From: Ophiosphaerella korrae
Taxonomy: Eukaryota > Ascomycota > Dothideomycetes > Pleosporales > Phaeosphaeriaceae
Direction of reading: 5' to 3'
Assembly (NCBI GenBank): GCA_028456385.1
Contig: JALNQF010000608.1
Span: 1-19,923 of the forward strand
Length of the DNA: 19,923 nucleotides
The notes under the pieces were generated by a model. It saw only the letters and a program-made list of their open reading frames with translations, made no database searches and had not been told where the DNA came from. Below are positions 1 to 9,200 of this stretch, in pieces (position 1 is the first letter of the stretch; every line of letters begins with the position of its first letter). Both the position numbers and the translations under genes were made by a program.

Positions 1-1526
1 AAGTAGCTTAGAAAGAGATTAATACGCTACTAGTAGCTAGTACCTAGGAGGAGATAGAGCGCTTATAATTAAGTAATTAGATACTACCTCTAAAGTAGGT
101 TTTTATATACAAACTTAACTAAGATAGCTACTTTCTTAAGCATAAAGCTTAGATTATAGTACGTAGAGACCTCTAAATAATCGATTTAATATAATTAACT
201 TACGCTACTACGTTAGTAGCGCGCTAGTTTTAAACTGCAATAGTAATTATAGCTAAGTTTAACCTAGAAGTAGCTTAGTATAATATTATTAGAGCTTTCT
301 TCTACGTATATTAAGATTATTAACTAGTAGTTATCTATAAGCTCCTAGATAGGTTTAAAGTAGCTAGCAAGTACGTTAAGCTTAATCGAGCGCTATATAG
401 CCTAAAGGACTTACTACTCCTTTAGTATAAAAAGTTCTTAAAAACGCTTAAATAAGCTAGTCTTATAGTTTTAAAAGAGGAGCTATACTTATTCTATAAT
501 AAAGAGCGTAAAATACTCCTTCTCTTCTATATTAATAATATATTAGTAATATATTATAAAATCTACTAATTAGAAGCTTACTAAATTATTAAGAGAATTA
601 ATTAAGTATATAATATAGAAGATAAAGGCTTAGTAAACTAGTTCCTAGGCGTATAAGTAATATAGAGTTAGCTAGATAAGACTATTACGCTCGTCTATAA
701 TAAGTATATTAATAAGATAGTAAAAAAGTTTAATCTTGTAAGCTCTATAAGCTTTCTAGCAACTCTATTACTAGTAGAGAAGCTATAGCTAAGTAAAGGA
801 GAGGCTATAAAGTGTAAAATTAAGGACTACTAAGAGTAAGTAGAATCTATCTTATATATAGTAATAATAGTATAACTAGACGTTATATTTATAGCTACTA
901 AGCTCTCTTAATATCTTATAAATCTAAGCTAAAAGTATCTCGAAGTAGTAAACTAAGTTATTGTTTACCTATATAGAACTTAGCACCTATTAGTCTAGTA
1001 TAGTAAGTAGTAAGATAGCTAGTAGTAAGATAGTAAGTAGTAAAGTACTAAGCTACTTATATATAGAGACGCGTTATTTACTAATAATCTAGTAACGTAC
1101 TATATATTTTATAGCTATATTATAATACTCTTTAGTAGAGTAGTAATATAGAAAGTAGTCTAATAAGCTATAGTAACTACCTCTACTATTAAAGCTAAGC
1201 TACTTACGCTTAAGTATATAAGTAAAGAAGTAATAGTACTAAAAAGGCTCTTTTAAGAGCTTATATTAGACCTAGGAGCTACTTAGACTATCTTCTTTAA
1301 TAATTAGCAAATAATTAGGCTTATTATAAGTAAAAATAAGAGAGTATTAATATACTTATATTATGTAGATATATAGAATATATAGCTAAGACAAGAGTAC
1401 GCTAGAGGCTTATTTTAAGTATTATATATACTAACAAGCAAGATACTAGTAGATAGCCTAACTAAGTACTTTCTAGAGTAGTAATTTAAGATATTTAAAG
1501 CTTACCTTAACTTTAAAGATATATAA
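1..1526 (+). pseudogene. Element A: Ty1/copia pol remnant (RT and RNase H)
   Basis: This is the C-terminal half of a copia-type polyprotein; the 5' part lies outside the window. One phase (codons starting at 3, 6, 9...) holds throughout without an indel. Visible in order: a K-stop-VFIYKLN segment at 93-119 (KWVFKYKLD in the family); KHKA-stop-IIVRRDL at 141-173 (family KARLxVRGDLQ); YATTLVAR at 201-224; the AFF...KLLDRFK block near 294-359; LNRALYSLKD at 381-410; the catalytic YINNILV at 528-548 (family YVDDILV, both Asp codons now Asn); RNase H YRDALF from 1062, STIKAKLLTL from 1182, a YVDI-stop-NI block from 1362, and DSLTKYFLE from 1452. The last recognised codons are FKDI, then TAA at 1524-1526. 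In-frame stops are all TAA or TAG. It belongs to a different copia family from element E at the right edge. Confidence 0.9.
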
Positions 1527-1776
1527 GCTAAGCTTAAGTTATAAGAATTATAAAAGTAGAGTATAGAGCTATAAAGAAGTCTTTAAATTAAAGCGCTAAA
1601 GCGTAGAGCTAAAGCTTAGAGCTAAGCTTAAAATAAAGTATCTATTTTAAATATAAGATTAATAAACTTACTAAGAAGTACCTTTATATGTAGATAACGC
1701 GCAAAAGCCTCTTTAGCTTAATTATTTCTAGTTAGTAAAGTAGTAACTACTTCTATTATAATAGTAGCCTTAGTAA
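1527..1776 (+). pseudogene. Possible Gln-rich C-terminal extension of element A pol
   Basis: The phase of the copia pol upstream runs on past the TAA at 1524-1526. Reading TAA/TAG as former CAA/CAG, it would give a hydrophilic stretch rich in Lys, Leu, Gln and Arg (segments such as SIEL, IKALKRRAKA and RAKASLA). The true pol stop may be the TAA at 1524 or any later one, so whether this was ever translated is an inference. The alternative is 3' untranslated or LTR sequence of element A; I found no clear LTR end here. Confidence 0.35.
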
Positions 1777-1908
1777 AGTAGTAGTAGTAAGATTATAAGT
1801 AGAGGTAAGAGTAGTAGTAGTAAGATTATAAGTAGAGGTAAGAGTAGTAGTAGTAAGATTATAAGTAGAAGTAAGAGTAGTAGTAGTAAGATTATAAGTA
1901 GAAGTAAG
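1777..1908 (+). repeat. 33-bp minisatellite, four units
   Basis: Four consecutive 33-bp units lie at 1777-1809, 1810-1842, 1843-1875 and 1876-1908, with a partial fifth running to about 1929. Each unit has four AGT triplets, then AAG ATT ATA AGT, AGA, GGT or AGT, and AAG. Units 1-2 carry AGAGGT and units 3-4 AGAAGT, a single G/A difference. In the phase of element A pol (codons starting at positions divisible by 3) each unit reads as stops plus D, Y, K, R or K, E. If the stops are former CAG/CAA codons, this is an 11-residue Gln-rich repeat of the form QQQQDYKQRQE. A Ser-rich reading in another phase (SSSSKIISRGK) is also possible. Confidence 0.85.
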
Positions 1909-2446
1909 AGTAGTAGTAGTAGTAGTAAGCGTAAGTATAAGCGTAGGTTAAGGTTAGAGTAGAAGTAGTAGAAGAGTTTAAGGAATTAGAGTCTCCTCTA
2001 TAACCTTACTAAGTAGTATATAGAAAGTTTTTTAAAGAGCTTTAAGCTCTCTCTCTAGAGCCTTATAGGCCTAGGTAGTAATAAAAGTAATAGTAGCGTA
2101 GTAAGTAATCTTAGAGCTATAATACGAGTTAGTTAACTAATATTAGATAAAGAGCTAGAGTAGCTCTTAAAGTAGTAAATTAAAGAGCTAGAGTAAAATT
2201 TTTAAATTAACTTATATAGGAATATAGCTATAGCTACTAGTAGTATAGTATATATACGCTAAACCTTTTCTCTAAAGGAGTTATAGTAGCTCCTATTAGA
2301 GTAGCCTACTAACGCGCTATAAGTATAGTAGAGGTAGAGCTTCTTATAAAGAGAACTTACAACCCCCTTAGAAAAAGAAGTATAAGAAGGTAGGAGTAAA
2401 GGCGTCTATAGTACTAAAGTCTTTTTAGTATACTTTTTCTTCTTCT

Positions 2447-2485
<39 letters not shown>

Positions 2486-2881
2486 CTTTAGAGGTAGTAT
2501 AGGAGCAAGATATATAAGTATAAGTAGCTTTCTTAGCTTTACTCTATAAGAACAAGTTAGTATAATAATTACTAATATAAAAAGTAAGCTTTAAAAGCTT
2601 TAAAAATAGTAACTTATAATAGCTATAATAATAGTTACTAAAGAGTTTATAAGGCTAAGAAAACTCTAAATATACTACGCGTAGTGTATAAGCGCTTAGT
2701 ACCTACGTATAAGCCTAAAATAAATAGAATTATAGGTAAAGGAATTTTTAACTAAGTTTAGATAACGACTTTAAAACTTATTAAATAGCTCTACTACGTA
2801 GCTTACCTAAAAAGTATATTATAAGTTAGAGCTTCGCTCTATATAATTTAAGTAAGCCTATAGTAGTAAGTAAGCTATATA
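1909..2881. other. Unassigned RIP-mutated stretch
   Basis: I recognise no protein family here on either strand. In the phase starting at positions divisible by 3, the stops read as Gln would again give a Gln/Ser/Arg-rich, low-complexity protein, with a VKEFLTKFR-like segment near 2730-2760. Because nearly all stops are RIP-type TAA/TAG, no phase can be preferred from the stops alone. The stretch includes the (AGT)n tract at 2448-2485. It could be the end of element A, the upstream pol of element C, or both. Confidence 0.5.
2448..2485. repeat. (AGT)n microsatellite, about 12.7 copies
   Basis: This is an uninterrupted run of AGT triplets, preceded by CTTCTTCTT. It probably derives from an AGC/CAG triplet repeat after C-to-T change at CpA, which would make it a former poly-Gln, poly-Ser or poly-Ala tract depending on phase. 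Confidence 0.9.
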
Positions 2882-3512
2882 AGCTATTTAAGCTACTCTA
2901 CTATATATAAGTAGCTTAGCTTAGATAGCTCTTTAATTAATAATTATCTCCTACTTATTCTTAAGCTCGTATCTTGCAATACTTTATCTTATAAAGATAA
3001 AACAAGTTAGCCTAGTTATTAGATAGTTACGTCTAATTATTAAGAAGTTAAAACTAATTTTCTTTTAGCGTATAACAAGAGACCTTATATAGCTTCTTAT
3101 ACTCCTTTTTAGCTTCTATAATCTATAATAATAGTTTTTCTTAAGCGTAGTTAATAGCTTTCTTTATTACAAATAAGTATAGATATATAAATAAGGATCT
3201 TTAACTTATACTTTACTAGAGATACGCTAGATAAGTTATAAGATTAGTAAGTATTAGTATAAATATATATCTTATAAGCTTTACTATACTTTAAAGAAAA
3301 ATAAACTAATAGAGAGTTTAAAGACTTATAATAAGAATAAAAGAATATTATAATACTATAGTATAATATATAATCTACTAATTAAAGATAATAAAGAGTA
3401 AACTTAGTAGATATAAAAAGAGAAGATAAAGAACTTAATATTAATAAGGAAACTAGATTAATAACTTTAGCCCTAAGATAAGAGAATAAAAACTTTCCTA
3501 AAGGAGGAATAC
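2882..3512 (+). pseudogene. Element C: 3' coding end of a Ty3/gypsy element
   Basis: This stretch is homologous to the 3' internal end of element D (minus strand, about 7217-7720), and both lie directly upstream of a related LTR. In the phase with codons at 2882, 2885 and so on, matching blocks in order are: LLAYN..PY / LLAYKELTY; SIIIVFLKR / AIIITLKPY; a DI...I..L...TL block; IYIL-stop-ALLYFKE / IYLLLYLLLFKD; and near the end KELNINKETRLITLAL (C) against KELEINKETRLITLAL (D), the latter almost identical. The matching phase in two diverged copies argues that this was coding. The product is not a standard gypsy domain and I do not assign a function. The upstream extent is uncertain. Confidence 0.65.
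3493..3512 (+). promoter_or_regulatory. Polypurine tract of element C
   Basis: The purine-rich sequence AAAGGAGGAATAC ends directly at the first base of the LTR at 3513. Element D has the similar AGAAGAGGGAATAG in the same place beside its own 3' LTR. This is where plus-strand DNA synthesis starts in LTR retrotransposons. Its presence marks the adjoining LTR as a 3' LTR. Confidence 0.6.
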
Positions 3513-3959
3513 TATTATAGACGTAATAAGAGAAATTAAGATAGAACTAATTAGTCCTAACTTAAGTACTAATAAAGTTTAAGATAAGTAGAGTAATAAC
3601 GTAGATTAGAAAATAAACTATAATAGAGATACGTAATATAATCTATAATCTATAGAGTATATAGACGTAATTATATTATAGATTAATAGCTTAGTTATCT
3701 ATAATCTATTGTTACTAAGACTAAATACAAGTAATAGATTAATAGATTAGTATAGGTATATAGTTAGTAGGGATATATATTATTAAGATAGTATTAGTAA
3801 TCTAATCTTTAACTAAGATCGACAATACTTAATATTATAAGAATCTACTATTGTTTATAGCCTATTACTTAATTACAATATAAACTTTTACTATTAACTT
3901 CTAATCTACTAATACCTTGTAGTAGTTACTTATAGTTAACAATAAGTAACCCTATTACA
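3513..3959 (+). repeat. LTR of element C (447 bp)
   Basis: It starts TATTATAG and ends CCTATTACA, the same termini as the LTRs of element D read on the minus strand (originally TG...CA; the first G is now A). It shares a block near 3521-3550 (AATAAGAGAAATTAAGATAG) and one near 3568-3580 (AAGATAAGTAGAGTAATAAC) with D. The middle has diverged, and it is 18 bp shorter. The polypurine tract and homologous coding end on its left make it the 3' LTR of element C. I see no matching 5' LTR in the window, so C starts outside it or is truncated. Confidence 0.75.
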
Positions 3960-5690
3960 ATTAATATACTTATTATTCTATTATATCTAACTCCTACTAA
4001 ACACTCTTTATAATTCGAAACTTTCTTACTTTAACTATAAAGTAGTTATTAGATTAAAAGTTATTATAACTAGTTAGAGAGTAATTATAAAGGGTTTAGT
4101 AGAGAGAGCTATTAGGGTATACTTAGCGCTATCGACGAGCTCTACTTAGCTAAGTAACTAGTACGTACTAGCTCTATTAGCTAGTATATTCCCTTATATA
4201 TAACTTAGTATAACTTTAAGTAAGTTCTAAGTATAAAGAACTTTAAGTAATAATAACTAGTATATATATTGTATACTACTATAATAGCTTAACTAGCTAT
4301 TAGCCTCTTTTTATCTAGATTAGCTTAGTAGTATATTGTCCTTATAGTAATATATAGTAGCTAAGTAGCTTATAAAAACTTTTTTAAAAGTAACTTATTA
4401 TCTTTCTAAGATATAGAGACTAGTAATAGAGCTATAAATAGCTTATTAGATAATAAGCTCTTAGAGAACGCTTTTAGGTAAGTAATAGGCCTAATACTCC
4501 TTCTATAAAGAATAGAAAGTAATACTACTCTTTTAGGAAGAGCTTTATTAAAGCTAATAAAAGAAACTCCTTAGTAGTTTATTTAAAAATTAATAAGCAC
4601 TTTATTTAAAGTATAAAGTAATAGATTTTTACCTAATATAGTTATAAGATTAAAGGACTAAGTTTATATAGTATTATATATTACTAGGTACTAGTAGAAC
4701 TACTATAGGCTACTTTAGGGCAGCCTATAATAATATAGGTAAACTTATAGGTATACTTAATAAAGTATTACTAAGACCTAAGTTAGGCTTTAATAAGTAA
4801 TAACTTATACTATAGTAAGTGTAAACCTAGGCTAGAAATATAGAAACTACTTTTAGATTAGTTTAAGCTCTAGAAGATACTAATATAAAACTCTATTAAG
4901 TATTAAATATAATCTAATATAATTTCTATTATAAACTACTATAATAGAAGATTAATAATAATATTAATTAGACCTAAAAAGAGCTAAAAGTAGAATAGCG
5001 CTAGCTAGTCTAAGACTAAGTATTAATAAAGTTTTAAAACTACTCTAAGTTATAGAACTATTAATAGCGTAGTAGTAATAGTATTAATTTCTTCTTACTA
5101 TATCTATATTAAAAAGAAGCTATCTACTTTAATATATTTATAAAGCTTAATAATAATAATAAACTAAAAATCTTATACGTTTACTTAAAGAAACCTAAAG
5201 AACTATTATACTAAGCTTTAATATAATAGAAGTTTAAATAATATTAGCTTCTTAGAAGATTTTAAAAGAGTACTTAGAAATATAGAATAAGTAGTTACTA
5301 TAACTAGGCTAAAGGTGGTCTATATTATAAATAATAATAGATCTACTTAATTTTAATTAAATTCTTAGAAAGAAAAACGTTTAGTACTTACTTAAGGGTA
5401 TAAAGTACTTAATAAAAGGTAGGATTAGTAGAAGCTCTAACTTTTACTTATAGGTAATCTAATAAAAGACTAGTAGTAGCCTAGTTCTTTAGCTAAGAAG
5501 CTAAAAGAAGAAAAAGTTAGTAACTAGAAAAGATTCTATAAGCCCTACTAGAAGAATAAAGATTTTAAATTAAGGAAACCTTAATTTAAAAATAAAAATC
5601 TAGAGTTAAGAAAAAAAAAGCCTTAGTTACTAACCTTTCTTACTAGTAATTAGAGTAAGAAATAAAAGAAGAATATTAAAGGATTATAGT
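3960..5690 (+). pseudogene. Element B: presumed gag region, no motif recognised
   Basis: This lies between the element C LTR and the protease of element B, where a gypsy gag would be expected. I cannot support a gag domain: no CCHC zinc knuckle is readable, even allowing Cys-to-Tyr RIP changes, and no phase stands out. From about 4970 to 5600 the plus strand is rich in Lys, Leu and Gln-derived stops, which fits a coiled or basic Gag-like protein but is weak evidence. The part from 3960 to about 4440 holds nothing I recognise apart from a 14-bp palindrome at 4158-4171. No 5' LTR for B was found. Confidence 0.3.
4158..4171. repeat. 14-bp perfect palindrome
   Basis: CTAGTACGTACTAG equals its own reverse complement. 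In a sequence so rich in CTAG and GTAC such palindromes arise easily, so a function is doubtful. Confidence 0.5.
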
Positions 5691-5694
5691 TAAT

Positions 5695-6060
5695 ATAGTT
5701 ATACTTACTCTTAAAAGAACTTTAGTAGTATTTAAAGCTTTGTATAATTTAGGCGTAGAAGGAAACCTAACTAATAAAGAAAATACTAAACTCTTAGTAT
5801 ACCTAAATATAGATATATAGAGTATTCTTATTACTATATTTTTAAATAATATAAAACTAGCTATTTATATAGTAAATAATCTTATAGTTATATATAAAGA
5901 TAATAAAGGAATTAAGTATAATATAAGTCTTTAATACTTTTTAGAGTTAAGATTTAGTAGTTATAACTTTATTATAAAGTACTTATAGCTAAGAGAAGCT
6001 AACTCTTAGATCTAATTTCTATTAGGTACCTTTTAATAGTAGCTAAAATAGTTAAAAGAT
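5695..6060 (+). pseudogene. Element B: retroviral-type aspartic protease
   Basis: The phase is codons starting at 5695, 5698 and so on. The active-site region reads FKALYNLGVEGNLTNKENTKLL from about 5728 (20 bases or fewer quoted per block below), where the family has a LIDSGAEGNFINKxFAxLL pattern; the catalytic Asp-Ser-Gly has become N-L-G. Downstream come a hydrophobic strand block (IKLAIYIVNN), then YNFIIKYL-stop-LREANS-stop-I, which matches the family's second conserved block (IILGxxWLRxxNPxIxW). Spacing and order fit a Ty3/gypsy protease. It follows a putative gag and precedes the integrase-like segment at 6460-6750. Confidence 0.65.
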
Positions 6061-6750
6061 AAAAGAATAACTTTAGTAAGTACTTAAGAGCTATTTAATA
6101 TTATTTTACTAAGAAAATAAGTATATATTTTTAATTCTAATAGGCTTATCTATATAGTACTAAATAAAGAACTAAGAGACGTAGTTACTTAAGATATTTA
6201 TTAGTTTACTACTAAGCTACTATTAAGATAAAAGAAACCTAGTAAGGATTCTATTATAGATACTACTTAGTACTATAAGTAAAGTCTACTCTATCTAAAG
6301 AATACTATAAATAAGATTATTAATTATATAAGATATTATATTAAGTATATACTATTACTATTATAGCTACTAGAAAAGATAATATAAAGGGTAGTAGTAA
6401 GTATATATTATAAAGATCCTAAATAGTAAAAACTACTAGTAAAAGAAGCCTAGACTCCTTCTAATAATAGCTTAAAAGGTTACTAGTGTATAGATAATAT
6501 ATTTTATAAAGAAGTAATAATATATATTCTAAAAGAACTATACTATAAGTAGTGCGTATTTAGTAAAAATTAGATAGAGATACTTACTTTTTAAAAAGAA
6601 TATAATTACGCTATAGAAAATAAATAAAGTAAGAAGATCTTTAATATCTTAATATATAACTTGTTTTACTAAGAATTAGATATCTTTTAGGAATACCTTA
6701 ATATAGTGTAGAAGAAGAGATAGATCTACCTAAGTAAATCTCTAGTAGGT
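6061..6750 (+). pseudogene. Element B: integrase N-terminal region, interrupted by D
   Basis: It continues in the phase of the protease. The first part (to about 6460) is not recognised. After that, GY-stop-CIDNIFYKE and then IYILKELYY resemble the stretch just before a gypsy integrase zinc finger. KEYNYAIENK, FNILIYNLFY and ELDIF-stop-EYLNIV-stop-KKR follow, where the family has the H-x-H...C-x-x-C finger (H and C now read Y and V or stop). RT and RNase H, which should lie between protease and integrase, do not fit in this space, so B has a large internal deletion or was rearranged. The phase runs directly into the target-site duplication at 6746-6750, where element D begins. Confidence 0.45.
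6746..6750. repeat. Target-site duplication of D, left copy
   Basis: TAGGT directly abuts the outer end of the left LTR of D. The right copy (13834-13838) reads TAAGT. Five base pairs is the usual size for gypsy integrases, and the single difference is a G-to-A transition of the RIP type. Confidence 0.75.
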
Positions 6751-7215
6751 TGTAATAGGGTCGCCTATCGTTAACTACAAGTAACCTATCTCTAGAGGTA
6801 TTAGTAGATTAAGAGTTAATAACAAAAGCTTATATATATAATCTATAATAACTATAAACAATAGAAGATATTTTGCAACTATCTTGTATTAGCGTTTTAT
6901 AGTTAAAGGATAAAATTACTAATATTATCTTAATAATACGTATTACTACTAACTATATAGTAATATTATCTTAGCAGCTTTATTACTTCGTGTTTACTAA
7001 GATCGCGAATTTATAAATTTATTTTATAATAGCTTTATAACTTTATATTTACTAAGATCGCGAATTTATAAATTTATTATACATCCTAATTATAGTTAGT
7101 TTCCTAAATAAGCTTATTATCCTATAAGTTATTACTCTACTTATCCTATACCTTATAAGTAGCTAAGCTTATACTAATTAGTTTTATCTTAGTTTCTCTT
7201 ATTACTACTATAATA
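6751..7215 (-). repeat. 3' LTR of element D (465 bp)
   Basis: It aligns end to end with 13369-13833 without gaps. On the minus strand it starts TATTATAG and ends CCTATTACA. My hand alignment gives about 48 differences over 465 positions, about 42 of them C/T or G/A transitions. That is what RIP acting separately on two originally identical LTRs would give, so the divergence cannot be used as a clock. It contains an internal 55-bp tandem duplication (6986-7080). Confidence 0.92.
6986..7080. repeat. 55-bp tandem duplication inside the D LTR
   Basis: Unit 1 is 6986-7040 and a partial unit 2 is 7041-7080. Both contain TTTACTAAGATCGCGAAT followed by TTATAAATTTA, spaced exactly 55 bp. The right LTR carries the same duplication (13604-13698), so it predates the insertion of this copy. 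Confidence 0.85.
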
Positions 7216-7230
7216 CTATTCCCTCTTCTA
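7216..7230 (-). promoter_or_regulatory. Polypurine tract of element D
   Basis: Read on the minus strand, AGAAGAGGGAATAG ends at the first base of the 3' LTR. Position and composition fit the plus-strand primer site of an LTR retrotransposon. It matches the tract beside the element C LTR. Confidence 0.7.
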
Positions 7231-7880
7231 CGTAGTTCCTTATTTATTTATTCTAGAGCTAAAGTTATTAATCTAGTTTCTTTATTAATCTCTAGTTCTT
7301 TATTACTCTCTATACTATCTTGTTCCTAGTATAGTAAACTCCTTCTTGTAGCTCGTATTATTTATAATAGGGTTAAGATATTTCCTTATTATTATTATAT
7401 AGAGTTAGGCCTTACTTATCTTATATCTTTAAATAATAGTAAATATAATAATAAGTATATTCTTGCTAATATTTAGTATAAATATATTTCTTCTAAGGTT
7501 TTACTTATAGAGTGTAAGTATTTAATTTCTATATAGTCTCCTTTTACTAAGTTATATAAGGTAAGCTATTAATAGGGCTTAAGCGTAATTATTATTATAG
7601 CTTACTATAGCTAAAGCTAAGTATAAGTTAACTCTTTATAAGCTAGTAAAGCTTTATTCTTATTTTAAGCGTCTTTATAAGCTAAAGGCTTATAATAATA
7701 CTAAGTTATCTAAATAGTCTTGTACTTTAGAGGCTAAATTAGATTTAGACAACGTAGTAGAAGCTACTCTAGCTCCTATTATATTAGACGTTGCTATCTC
7801 CTTTCTATCTAGTAGTAGTATTATTAGTTTTCTTAGTTTACTACAAGGCGCTCTAGGGGGTTTTAACTTTAGAACTCTTC
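7217..7880 (-). pseudogene. Element D: extra 3' coding region after the chromodomain
   Basis: This lies between the chromodomain and the polypurine tract, in the same phase as the chromodomain (first codon bases at 7970, 7319 and so on). Stops are only TAA/TAG. Blocks that match element C in phase: LLAYKELTY, AIIITLKPY, LVKGDYIEIKYL, IYLLLYLLLFKD, a run of stops that would be Gln, and IESNKELEINKETRLITLAL. The conserved part is about 150 codons and is predicted hydrophilic apart from one Leu-rich block. I do not know its function. It may be a C-terminal extension of pol or a separate 3' ORF, since the original stop cannot be told from RIP stops. Confidence 0.55.
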
Positions 7881-8415
7881 TAGTTTCTTAGAGTAATTAA
7901 GATTGTCTTCTAGTTTCTATATCTCTTCTTATAGTTAGCCTTTTTTATTTATACCTATCTATTTTACTAGGTAGTAGTTCTTTCTATTATAGAACTAGTA
8001 CTATAGAATTTCTTTAACTTCTTATTCTTTTTATTCTCTATACGTGTCTACTTTGTACACTAGTAGTTCTACTTCTTATAGTACTTTTTCTAGTAGTACT
8101 ATATAGAATATTAAGTGTATCTTTATTTTATCTAGTAGCTTTAATTTAAATATAACTAGTATGATTTTCTTTTTAATTTTATATAGTCTTATCTAAATAT
8201 AATCTAGTTTAGAACTTAATTATTTACTCTTAATATTTCTACGTACTAACTATACTTTTTCTCCCTCTCTAAATTAGAGTTCTTCTTAGTATTTCTTATT
8301 ATAGTACTTTTCTATTTAATCCTATAGAAATTCTATATCCTATTATAGTTAATTATATATTTCCTTAAGTTTATTTATAAGGTTTTCTCTTCTTAGAGAC
8401 TAAGATACTTAGGAT
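7880..8415 (-). pseudogene. Element D: integrase C-terminus and chromodomain
   Basis: The phase has first codon bases at 8399, 8279 and 7970, one shift away from the integrase core. SLRRENLINKLKEIY marks the helix after the core. Then comes an REGEKV-stop-LVRRNIKSK block at about 8235-8275 (family GDxVYLxxxNIKTxRPSxKL). A LGPFKI-like block follows, then a KIYLIFYIVLLEKV block (family RIHPVFHVSLLEP). At about 7925-8040 EVKEIL, FYNRKNYYLVK and IG...KG resemble the chromodomain pattern YEVEKILDSRxRxxxLxYLVKWKG. In chromoviruses this domain directs integration to heterochromatin through histone H3K9 methyl marks. That role is family knowledge, not visible here. Confidence 0.75.
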
Positions 8416-9200
8416 CTTAGTATCCTATATATATTAGGGTTAAATCTATAGTTTAGAAAAGAAAGGTAATACTTCTATTACTATATTTTTTACGCTATTG
8501 TATACTAGCTATACTATAAGTAGTAATTGTACCTAATTATTCTAATTGTAGTTAAGGTAATATCTTAAGTATTATTCTACTATTTAATTTATTTATTCTA
8601 ACTATCTATCTATCTATAAGTATTATACTATTAATATTATATATCTTACTCCTAATATTACTATTATTGTTTCCTATAGTTTTAATAGAAATCTTATATC
8701 TCTATCTATAATAATCTTATCTAAAATACTATATTAGCTAACTATAGTTTCTAGAACCTAGTATATAGTAACTTCTATTCTACTTTTTTCTTTATATAGT
8801 CTAAAGTATAAGTACTTTATAAACTTATCTACTATTATTAGAATTCTATTATACTTAACTCCTAATATTAGGTTTTTAGACTTTAGTAACTTTGTAATAA
8901 AGTTAATAGGAATAGCTCTTTATAGTTATTCTAGTATTTTAACTAGTTATAGTATCCTATATAGTATATACCTATTATACTTATTTCTATAGTATTCTAT
9001 ATAGTCTTATAGTACTTGTATTACTAGTTATCTTACTCTTAGGATATAATAGTCCTTTAATAGTCTATCTAATATTTTATTAATACCTTAGTATTTATAT
9101 ACTAGTAGTTTATAAAATTATTATATAAACTCTCTCTATATTTTACTTAGGATATATATTCTTCTATATACTTTTATAATTTCTTTTTAAATCTTCTACT
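8415..9200 (-). pseudogene. Element D: integrase zinc finger and catalytic core
   Basis: The phase has first codon bases divisible by 3. At about 9000-9100 VYKY-stop-GINK, LLKDYY and further on YIEYYRNK correspond to the HHCC finger (H and C now Y). Then a AIPxxFI-type segment leads to GVKYNRILIIVDKFIKYLYF across about 8801-8860 (family DGIxVIVDRFTKYxxF; catalytic Asp kept in VDK). ISDRD-like sequence lies near 8690, and IDR-stop-LE-stop-IN-stop at 8581-8615 matches the PQTDGQTERxNQ signature. LVYNSVKN follows at 8470-8510. All three core blocks are present in the right order and spacing, so the core was complete before mutation. Confidence 0.88.

Noticed and set aside
1909..2881. A Ser-rich protein in the phase with codons at 1777
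   Set aside because: Stops are as frequent as in other phases, and all are RIP-type, so no phase can be preferred without unmutated relatives.
3061..3330. A separate host gene on the plus or minus strand left of 3513
   Set aside because: The sequence aligns with the 3' end of element D, so it is retroelement sequence.
3513..3959. Simple 5' LTR of element B
   Set aside because: A polypurine tract and the family-specific 3' coding end lie on its left, and B belongs to a different gypsy family from D.
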